In this document: piece by piece, positions 1-7,300 of the stretch | How positions within the stretch are numbered: the stretch's first letter is position 1 | Layout of the letters: every line of letters begins with the position of its first letter | Made by a program: the position numbers and the translations under genes | Origin: an uncultured Candidatus Competibacteraceae bacterium | Lineage (GTDB): Bacteria > Pseudomonadota > Gammaproteobacteria > Competibacterales > Competibacteraceae | Reading direction: 5' to 3' | Assembly: GCA_903879705.1 (NCBI GenBank) | Contig: CAIRMO010000079.1 | Coordinates: 1-41,320, forward strand | Length of the DNA stretch: 41,320 bases | Notes under the pieces: model-generated | Database searches by the model: none | What the model saw: the letters and a program-made list of their open reading frames with translations, nothing else | What the model was told of the DNA's origin: nothing

Positions 1-3
1 GAG

Positions 4-129
4 CGAACCACCCCGGCCCCTGACGGGGCCACCCCTCCTTACTCAAGGAGGGGAAAAAGCGTTGTACCGGGCTGGTTTTATCCCCTCCTTGGATAAGGAG
101 GGGTGGCGCGAAGCGCCGGGGTGGTTCGA
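4..129. repeat. Large palindromic dispersed repeat (two inverted copies)
   Basis: CGAACCACCCCGG at 4-16 is answered by its exact reverse complement at 116-128. Inside are GGCCCC/GGGGCC and CTCCTT..AAGGAGGGG hairpins in the left arm, and CCCCTCCTTGGATAAGGAGGGG plus GGCGC/GCGCC hairpins in the right arm. The whole unit is a near-palindrome of about 125 bp with a roughly 25 bp unrelated centre. Related single copies lie in coding sequence at 32921-32968 and 27157-27187, so this is a dispersed genome repeat rather than a simple terminator. It directly precedes a truncated ABC ATPase remnant. Confidence 0.85.
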
Positions 130-224
130 AGCGGCAATTCCACAACTCAAATCAGATTCCTAATTATGTGTTCGCCGCTGCGATCTTCCGGATGTTCTGC
201 TTCGGGATGTCCCGCTACAGCCGG

Positions 225-596
225 AATCTGGAACGGGTTAAAATTCCCGAACAGGCCAAAAAATATCCGGGGCAACCGTCCGGCGGTCCGCAACAACGGG
301 TTGCCATCGCCCGCAGTTTGTGTATGAATCCAAAAATCATGCTCTTTGACGAACCGGCCTCGACGCTGGACCCAGAGATGATCAAGGCAGTGCGGGACAC
401 GAGGGTGACGCTGGCCGAGGACGGCATGACCATGATTTGCGTGACCCACGAAATGGGCTTTGCCAAAACGGTGGCGCACCGGGTCATTTTCATGGACAGC
501 GGCGAAATGATCGAACAGAATTCGCCGGAAGAATTTTTCACCTACCCGCAATCAGAGCGGACCAAACTGTTTTTAAGCCAAATCCTGCATCATTGA
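225..596 (+). pseudogene. Decapitated amino-acid ABC transporter ATPase (GlnQ/HisP-type remnant)
   Basis: Only the C-terminal half of a polar amino-acid ABC ATPase is present. Visible in order are a degraded signature (PSGGPQQRVAIARSL where LSGGQQQRVAIARAL is usual), a Walker B/D-loop (IMLFDEPASTLDPEM, normally TSALDPEM), the H-loop (ICVTHEMGFA) and the family's typical end (EEFFTYPQSERTKLFLSQIL). The Walker A lysine and about 120 N-terminal residues are absent. The reading frame runs back to about 168 but the upstream residues no longer resemble the family. The repeat at 4-129 sits where the missing half should be. Without Walker A it cannot be a working transporter ATPase, and no permease or binding protein is visible nearby. 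The start coordinate is where homology appears to begin, not a real start codon. Confidence 0.8.
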
Positions 597-617
597 CTTT
601 TCACGGAGTAAAACTGA

Positions 618-1127
618 ATGGCCAGCATTAATAAAGTCTTCCTGATCGGCTATCTAGGCCAAGACCCGGAGGTGCGCTATATGCCGAGCGGCAAGGCAGT
701 CGCCAACATCTCCATTGCCACCAGCGAAAGCTGGAAGGACAAAAATACCGGAGAAAAGCAGGAGCGCACTGAATGGCATCGGGCCGTGTTTTTCAGCCCA
801 CTGGCGGAAATCGTCGGGCAGTATTTACGCAAAGGATCGTTGGCGTTTATCGAAGGGCGACTGCAAACCCGTAAATGGCAAGACAAGAACGGGGTAGAAC
901 GCTATACCACGGAAATTGTCGCTAATGAAATGAAGATGCTGGGGGGAAAAAGTGACCGCGCCGGCGGCAATAGCAGCCCGCCGTTCACGGACGGCAGCGA
1001 ACCGGAATATGGACCATCGCCGGCGCCCGCTCGTCCGCAAGCCGCGCCCGCTTCAGCACGACCGCAATCTCCGCCACCTCAACCCCCGATGCCGGGCGAC
1101 TTCCCGGATGATGACATTCCGTTCTAA
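618..1127 (+). CDS. ssb: Single-stranded DNA-binding protein
   Basis: A 169-residue SSB that coats single-stranded DNA in replication, recombination and repair. The N-terminal OB-fold (about residues 1-110) begins with the characteristic [21 protein letters not shown] and includes [11 protein letters not shown], a motif typical of bacterial SSB. A Gly/Pro/Ala/Gln-rich flexible linker (about 112-158) follows. The C-terminal acidic tip ends DDDIPF, which docks partner proteins. A GGAG at 605-608 lies about 9 bases before the ATG, supporting this start. It begins 21 bases after the ABC remnant. In many gammaproteobacteria ssb follows uvrA or an MFS gene, but neither is seen here. Identification is secure. 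Confidence 0.97.
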   Translation: MASINKVFLIGYLGQDPEVRYMPSGKAVANISIATSESWKDKNTGEKQERTEWHRAVFFSPLAEIVGQYLRKGSLAFIEGRLQTRKWQDKNGVERYTTEIVANEMKMLGGKSDRAGGNSSPPFTDGSEPEYGPSPAPARPQAAPASARPQSPPPQPPMPGDFPDDDIPF

Positions 1128-1244
1128 TGGCACTCAAGAAATTTAAAGCACTGCCATTAAGTGAATCGGATGGGCAGGCTGAGTTTTAGTCTGAAGATCC
1201 GTGATTCATTCAACTCCAACCTTTAGCCTTCCATTTGACATCCT

Positions 1245-1264
1245 CCCCGGCCTAAACGCCGGGG
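1245..1264. other. Orphan hairpin resembling an IS200/IS605-family end, in the ssb-sohB gap
   Basis: In the convergent gap between ssb and sohB (1128-1309) there is a perfect 7-bp stem, CCCCGGC at 1245-1251 and GCCGGGG at 1258-1264, with loop CTAAAC. It sits in the context TTTGACATCCTCCCCGGC...GCCGGGGCTTG. No T-run follows on either strand, so it is not a standard intrinsic terminator. The wording of the context (GACATCCTCCCC-hairpin-GGGGCTT) resembles the hairpin ends of IS200/IS605-type elements, but no TnpA or TnpB gene is nearby. I read it as a possible solo end. It could still help terminate either gene. Nothing else is recognised in this gap. Confidence 0.45.
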
Positions 1265-1309
1265 CTTGCGGTGCCCAACCCAAAACAAAGGGTCATTGCA
1301 GAAAATGGC

Positions 1310-2290
1310 CTAAAACCGCCCCAGCGCCTCGCTGGTATGCGCCAGTAGTCGCGCCAGCCACGGTTTCTTGGTGGTATAGGCGATTTCGTACAGATCGGCT
1401 CCGGCGCTGGCGTCCAGCAACACATCATCGCTGGTGCGGAGTTCATCCACTAACCGGCATTCCAGCGCCTGAGTCCCGTACCAGTGTTCACCCGTCGCCA
1501 CCCGCTCCAATTCGACCTGTGGACGATGAGTCTTCACGAAGTCCTTGAACAGAGTGTGCGCCTCCTCGATTTCCTCCTGAAATTTGCGCCGGCCCTGGTC
1601 GGTATTTTCACCAAGGATGGTGACAGTGCGCTTGAATTCGCCAGCCATAAACTGCTCATAATCGATATCGTGTTTCTTGAGCAGCCGATTGAAATTGGGC
1701 AATTGCGCGATCACGCCAATCGAGCCGACCACGGCAAAGGGCGCGGCAATAATCCGGTCAGCGACACACGCCATCATATAACCGCCGCTGGCCGCGATTT
1801 TATCCACCGCCACGGTCAGCTTGACTCGCCGGTCGCGGAGTCGTAGCAATTGCGCCGCCGCCAGTCCGTAAGCATGAACCAGGCCGCCGGCGCTTTCCAG
1901 GCGCACCATGACTTCATCTTCCGGCTGGGCAACATTCAACACTGCCGTAATTTCTTCGCGCAATGATGCGACCGCGATCGCACGAATATCACCCTGAAAG
2001 TTCAAGACAAAGATACGGCGACGCTCGGTCTTTTCCCGCTGCTTCTCCCGCGCTTTCTGCTCCTTGTGAAATTGCTTGAACGCCTTTTTCGACAAGGTAG
2101 CCTCTTTGATCATGACCGTCATTTGACGGTAATCCTCGTTCAGATGGCGGATATCCAGTCGCCCCCGGCTCTCCGCTTCTCCGCCGCCACGTCCGATCAA
2201 GGCCACCAACCCGCCGGCCACGACCAGTATCGCTACGACAAAGGTAGCGATCTTAGCCAGAAACATCCCGTATTCGTTCAGAAATTCCAT
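1310..2290 (-). CDS. sohB: SohB-type inner-membrane signal-peptide peptidase (S49 family)
   Basis: A 326-residue member of the S49 (protease IV/SppA) serine peptidases, expected in the inner membrane with the catalytic domain on the periplasmic side. One N-terminal transmembrane segment (about residues 10-33) is followed by a charged, Lys/Arg/Glu-rich stretch (about 60-92) and then the ClpP-like crotonase fold. The nucleophile is Ser168 in KIAASGGYMMA and the probable general base is Lys220 in GEFKRTVT, the Ser/Lys pair of the family. Length and N-terminal layout fit SohB rather than the double-length SppA. A GGAG nine bases upstream of the ATG at 2290 supports the start. It is convergent with ssb. 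Confidence 0.93.
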   Translation of the reverse strand: MEFLNEYGMFLAKIATFVVAILVVAGGLVALIGRGGGEAESRGRLDIRHLNEDYRQMTVMIKEATLSKKAFKQFHKEQKAREKQREKTERRRIFVLNFQGDIRAIAVASLREEITAVLNVAQPEDEVMVRLESAGGLVHAYGLAAAQLLRLRDRRVKLTVAVDKIAASGGYMMACVADRIIAAPFAVVGSIGVIAQLPNFNRLLKKHDIDYEQFMAGEFKRTVTILGENTDQGRRKFQEEIEEAHTLFKDFVKTHRPQVELERVATGEHWYGTQALECRLVDELRTSDDVLLDASAGADLYEIAYTTKKPWLARLLAHTSEALGRF

Positions 2291-2360
2291 TACTTCGTTC
2301 TCCAGTCAGGGTGCTGCTTAGTTGCTATTGGCGATAGCGGTGCGGGATGGAACCGAAATC

Positions 2361-2519
2361 ATGATGGACAGGCTACAAGGTGGCAGTGACGCGACCACCC
2401 GGTTAATCGGCGGCGTATTGATCGTCGCAGGACTGACCCTGCTGGTCGCATCGATCCGGTTCACCACGGCAAACTCGATAGCGGACAAGCATCAATGCGC
2501 GCAACTCAATACTCACTAA
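2361..2519 (+). CDS. Possible small single-span membrane protein
   Basis: A 52-codon frame starting ATGATG at 2361 encodes a short polar N-terminus, one hydrophobic segment (about residues 14-31, LIGGVLIVAGLTLLVASI) and a polar tail. It fills the space upstream of sohB, diverging from it, and its 3' end overlaps the end of the LprI-like gene by 14 bases. No convincing ribosome binding site is visible and I recognise no family. It may be a real small membrane protein or a chance frame; the hydrophobic segment is the only positive evidence. Confidence 0.25.
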   Translation: MMDRLQGGSDATTRLIGGVLIVAGLTLLVASIRFTTANSIADKHQCAQLNTH

Positions 2520-2820
2520 GTCGCGCCAGCCGCTCCTGATAGCGAGCGCGCAGGCAGCGCACGTCCGCCCCGCAACTATTACGGGCCGTCAGCCAGGAAC
2601 GCTGATCGTCGCGCAGCCGATCAGCGCGGCGCGGTGGCAACTGGTTGAGCAGATCACGATATTGCACCGCCAAGTCTTCATCCATGCGGCTGAGGCTGGG
2701 GTTGTCGCAGACGGCGATTTCGGTGGTGGTAGCGGCGCGGGTGCAGTCATAGCTGGCGGTTTGAGCGGTCAGGGGCAGCAGTGCGGCGCAAAGCAGGGTC
2801 AGGGACCAGCGGCTGGGCAT
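2506..2820 (-). CDS. LprI-like / DUF1311 secreted protein
   Basis: A 104-residue protein with an N-terminal signal peptide (about residues 1-21, MPSRWSLTLLCAALLPLTAQTA), so probably periplasmic. The mature part carries the LprI/DUF1311 pattern: YDCTRAATTTEIAVCDNPSLSRMDEDLAVQYRDLL followed by a DQRSWLTARNSC block and two further Cys, giving conserved cysteines likely to form disulfides. Family members include lysozyme-inhibitor-like proteins, but most have no assigned function. The frame stays open to 2991, but ATG 2820 is chosen because it is preceded by a GGAG (CCGGAGAAATCGCC) and places the signal peptide at the N-terminus. The 2821-3067 gap upstream holds only a short CCGAC/GTCGG hairpin at 2893-2908 and AT-rich sequence. 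Confidence 0.75.
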   Translation of the reverse strand: MPSRWSLTLLCAALLPLTAQTASYDCTRAATTTEIAVCDNPSLSRMDEDLAVQYRDLLNQLPPRRADRLRDDQRSWLTARNSCGADVRCLRARYQERLARLSEY

Positions 2821-3067
2821 GGCGATTTCTCCGGTGAGCAAGAAGATGTGTGGTGTGGGTATAGCATTGCCTCCTCTAAACTTTTCTGTGATCCGACCTT
2901 CAAGTCGGGGATATACGGTGCTTGAATCCGCTATATCAATCGGTTGGAACAGCCCGACGGTCTGGCTGACCTCGCGATCCACCGTTATCACAGGAAAATT
3001 TACCCGCAGAAGCTATTGAGGCATAAAAAGTGGCTAATATCATATAACTTGATGTTTTTAAATACTA

Positions 3068-4093
3068 CTATTTTCCAGAGATTCCTAACGACCTGGATTT
3101 GCGTAAATCACCGAAGCGGATAAATCGCGCCAGCATTTCACTGTTCCCAGTGAGCGCCCGGCGAATTTCGCTACCTTTTACTCGTCGCTGTTCCTGAATT
3201 TGCCGCCGCTGTCGCCAGACTCGCGGCAATTCGCGCAGTGCGTCAAACTTGGCGTGCAGGGCGATCCTGCCCTGCCCGCGCCCTGCCAACCAAAGGATGC
3301 TGCACAGATTCAGCGCAAGGTGCGCTGGCAAATACAGCCAGAACCAAGGTGCGGGCATGTTCTTGACATAAGTCCAGACCAAGTTGCGGTGGCCATGATA
3401 GACGGTGAACGGGCTATAAGTACCGGTGGACCCGGAACCAACATGGTGGACTGTCGCCGTCGGTGCGTACCTACAGTGATACCCAAGCAAGCGCAAGCGG
3501 AAGCCCAGATCGACGTCTTCCATGTAACAAAAAAAGTGTTCATCGAAACCACCCGCCTCCAAAAATGCAGAGCGTTGATACAGCACGGCTGCCGCGCAGG
3601 GCGCAAAAATTTCTTCAGCCTGCAACTGTCGCCCAACCGCTGGATCACCATGCCCACGCCGCCAGGCCAATCCACTGGCGTGGTAGCAATCACCAACGCC
3701 ATCCAGTAGCTCCGGATCGGCGGCGTCCAGCAGTCGGCTGCCGAAAGCTGCATAGTGTGGATCATGTTGAGCCGCCTGCTGCAAGGCGGCTAACCAATCC
3801 GGGGAGGGAAACGCATCAGGATTGATCAATGCCAGCCACTCAGTCGGTTTGCTATACGCCACAGCCAGATTATTGGCGGCGGCAAAGCCGCGATTTTCCG
3901 TACACCGGATGACCTGTAGCCAAGGGTAAAGATCTTCCATCCGATCAGCACTACCGTCATGGCTGGCGTTGTCCACCAGCAGCACTTGACGTGGACGGAC
4001 AGTTTGAATCCACAACGCCTTCAAACATCGGTCGAGATCGTCGCCGCTGTTATAGTTGACGATGATAACGGTGACATCGAAGGTAGCAACCAT
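3068..4093 (-). CDS. Family 2 glycosyltransferase (rhamnosyltransferase-like)
   Basis: A 341-residue GT2 (GT-A fold) enzyme that probably adds a sugar to a lipid-linked or LPS glycan at the cytoplasmic face. The N-terminus has the nucleotide-binding start (VTVIIVNYNSGDDLDRCL) and a conserved VDNASHDGS. The metal-binding position reads NPDA in LALINPDAFPSPDW, as in many rhamnosyltransferase-like GT2s, and FFCYMEDVDLGFRLR provides the acceptor-side ED motif. An amphipathic/hydrophobic stretch near residues 250-272 may associate with the membrane. It lies at the downstream end of the minus-strand glycan cluster, separated from the giant glycosyltransferase by 258 AT-rich bases. No good ribosome binding site precedes the ATG. 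The sugar donor cannot be told from sequence. Confidence 0.85.
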   Translation of the reverse strand: MVATFDVTVIIVNYNSGDDLDRCLKALWIQTVRPRQVLLVDNASHDGSADRMEDLYPWLQVIRCTENRGFAAANNLAVAYSKPTEWLALINPDAFPSPDWLAALQQAAQHDPHYAAFGSRLLDAADPELLDGVGDCYHASGLAWRRGHGDPAVGRQLQAEEIFAPCAAAVLYQRSAFLEAGGFDEHFFCYMEDVDLGFRLRLLGYHCRYAPTATVHHVGSGSTGTYSPFTVYHGHRNLVWTYVKNMPAPWFWLYLPAHLALNLCSILWLAGRGQGRIALHAKFDALRELPRVWRQRRQIQEQRRVKGSEIRRALTGNSEMLARFIRFGDLRKSRSLGISGK

Positions 4094-4351
4094 GAGAGGA
4101 AAAAAGAATGATTTAACACGTCAGGTTAGAGTGGTTTTAAAAACCGATTTTGTGATTTTATCCATAAAATTATATAGCCTTTTCAATTTAGATCCGGATA
4201 GACTTAAATAATAACCTGTTGTTTTTAAGTCATAAGATTAAAAATGACCGGCGGCGCTGTTGGAAATAGCATTGGGGAGACCATAAAACTGTATCCCTAT
4301 AAGATTTTATAATTTTATGGCATGTGTGAATCCAGAAATTTGCCAGGAAAC
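4094..4351. other. AT-rich spacer with an inverted repeat
   Basis: This 258-base gap between two minus-strand glycosyltransferases is markedly AT-rich compared with the flanking 3.1-4.1 kb. It contains CCATAAAA at 4281-4288 and TTTTATGG at 4313-4320 (24-base spacer), and another CCATAAAAT at 4161-4169. Either could form a weak terminator or promoter element. No gene is seen. The low GC continues without a break into the 3' half of the next gene, suggesting both belong to one acquired block. Confidence 0.4.
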
Positions 4352-7300
4352 TTAAAAAGTCAGTAATTTTTTGTAGGCTTTTTCATAATCACTTACAATA
4401 TGTTTTATATCGAAGCGACCAGCAACTTTCTGAGTCAATGCTTTGGCTTTATTATAAATTTCCTGATTTTCAGCAAAATCGGCAACAAGTTGCGCTACCG
4501 TCTTAATCGGAATCTCCCAATGATCGAGATCAAAAACAGCGCCTGCCATTCCGTCTTCAGTATTTAGCATACTGCGAATTTCGCCAAGATTACTGGCAAT
4601 AAATGGCTTACCCGCAAACAAGCATTCGATAATAGATAATGGAAAGCTTTCCCCATGAAAGCGTGAGGGGAGAAATCCCATGTCTGATATCGCATAGTAA
4701 TCCACTGGATTGGTTTTGAAACCCAACAAATGGATGTAGTTTGGCAACTGTTGTGAGCGCAGGGATTGGTAAACAACACCATCGCCAAGGAGCAATAAAT
4801 GTATATCTTTTCCACAAAGATTTCTGGCTTCAGTAATAATCGAAATCGCCTCTTCCCATCCTTTTTCAGGCATGGCTCTGCTCGCTTGGCAGAGGACAAA
4901 TGCATTACCGGGAATTTCCAGTTTTTTTCGGTCAAGTGGGTAAATATGTGGCGGTTCCATACCGTTACCAATTTTTATAAATCTCTTTTCATCGTAGTAT
5001 TGCTTGCTTTTAAATAACTCAAGGTTTTTTTCGGCAATATAAACCCACAAATCGACACCACGAAGAATAGTGGGCAAATTATTATTAATATGTACTGCCT
5101 CCAGTGTTTCATACATACCATGCATTGTTGCAATATGCTTGACGTTTTTTCTGGAATTTTTCATGTGGGTTGCAAAAAAATGTTCAGTACTGGCATGATG
5201 AGTATGGATAATTTCTATACCAAAAATCTCAAGCATTTTATCCAGATTTCCTATTCGGGATGTGCATTCATAGATGGGAATATCACTGGACAGCATTTTT
5301 TTCACGCTGGTGTTTACCGATTCCCGGTTAAAGTTGAAAAAAGTCATACCATAGCCTTTTTTTTTCAGTTCATTAGCAAGGCGAATAGGAAATATTTCCC
5401 CACCACCAGTAGAAAATGAATAGGCAACCATAAGTATATTGGGCAACCGTTCACTTTTTGCTTTTAACACCTCTTGCATATTATACAACGAATCAAGATA
5501 ACTTTTATCTAAATCCTTTATATTCTGTTCCCAAAACCGTTCTATATACGCTCGGTTTGCATAGAGTGTATCATCTGGAACTGGGTACAGTTGAGCGATG
5601 GTTTTAGCGACAAATTCGTGTTCTTTGTAGTAGGTGCTTTTTTTATAAGTACCCGTTGAAGAGTTGGCGGTATGGAATCGATAGTAGTTTAATGTTCTAT
5701 TGGTAAAAGCAATTTTTGCTCCACGCAGCAGATACAGGTAAAAAACCCAATCGCCACATATTTTCATATTTAGCCAGTTTTTGTCACTAAATAACGGGCA
5801 ATTTTGTGGTTTTCTGAATAATACGCTGCTAACATTGGGGATAGTATTTTTCTTGCCAATGAAGTTAATGACTTCATTATGAGCTGATTCAACATAATCA
5901 GTTAACCATTTTTCTGGATTAAGTTCAGACAGGTAATCATCAAACGCAAACGCGATGGGTTGATCGTCTTCTCCGATAAATACGGACTTGGCGTATGCTA
6001 AATGAATGGTTTCATCCATGAAAAAAGGGACGAGCGTTTCAAGAAAATTTTTGTCGCAAAAATCATCAGTTTCCGCAATCCATATCAAATCACCTTCAGC
6101 AATATTAATCCCATTCTTCCATTGAAGAAATATATTTCCAGTGTTTTTGCTATTAAAGACAGCTTTGGTAATTGCTGGATAATCTGCCATATATTCATTG
6201 AGTATCTCCTTACTTGAATCAAAAGAACAGTCATCCAGCAGAATGACATTAAAATTACGGTAGGTCTGTTGATAAATGCTGTCGAGACGTTTTCTTAGAA
6301 ACTGATCATGATTGTAGCTCGGTACAATGATCGTTACCTTGGGAGCGAAAGAAGTTTCAGAATTTTCAAAACATTCGCTGGGATTAAAATGAGGCAGATC
6401 ATTCACTAAACCAATTTTTGTATCACGGAATTTTGAAAATGGCGGTGCTACAGTGGCTTCATAAAGCATATCATTAAATATCTTATAGAAGATTATTCTA
6501 GCAATCGGCCTAAAAAACCACCGAACTAAATATAGAGGAGGTTCGATAAAAAAGCACGATATATTTGGAAACTGCTGTTGAATACGGTGTCTGAACTTGT
6601 TAAGTTTATTCCGATATTTTGCTACTATTTTGAATAACCGTTTCTTATCACCATCAAGGATAGAATAGAATGAATGGCGAAATTTTGCAGTTTTTATACT
6701 AATAATCCGCAGCGGTTTTGTAATTTTCCAGGAAGTTGATGCATACAATTCATCTACTGTGTATTTTAAATATGAAAGCTCACCATTGAGTCGATGAATT
6801 TCAGAATCATACTTATCAGTAAGTTCGGTACGGTGTCTGGAAGTTTCAGTTTCCAGCGATAATCTTTGTTGGTCCAGTTCTTCCCGAAGAGCTGATTGTT
6901 CAGCTAACAACCGGTTTCTCCAGTTAATGATGCTTTCAACGGTAGGCGTTTTAACAGCAATTGATCCAGTCAGTTCATCAAGCACTGCGATTAACTGATT
7001 GCGTCCAAGCAAATGAATTGGACGTTCGGGCAGCTTGACATAGAGCTGCCAGGGAGCCAAAACCGGGTCAAGAATTTCCAGTAGACATGAACGTGATAGA
7101 ACCGACCTGCTTCGGGTAATGGTGGGCCAGTAAATTTCAAGGTAATGGGCTGAAGTTTGCATTACCTGGACACTGTTATCTGGTGAGAGAGACTGCTTAA
7201 TGCCGGCTACCTGGAACAGTAAATCATTGACCAGAGCCGGTGCGCTATCCCAGTGAATCAGGTGGGCCTGGGAGTAACTGGCTAGTCGTTCTGGAAACGC

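Noticed and set aside
1-129. CRISPR-like array at the window start
   Set aside because: There are only two inverted arms with hairpins and no regular spacers; it is a palindromic dispersed repeat.
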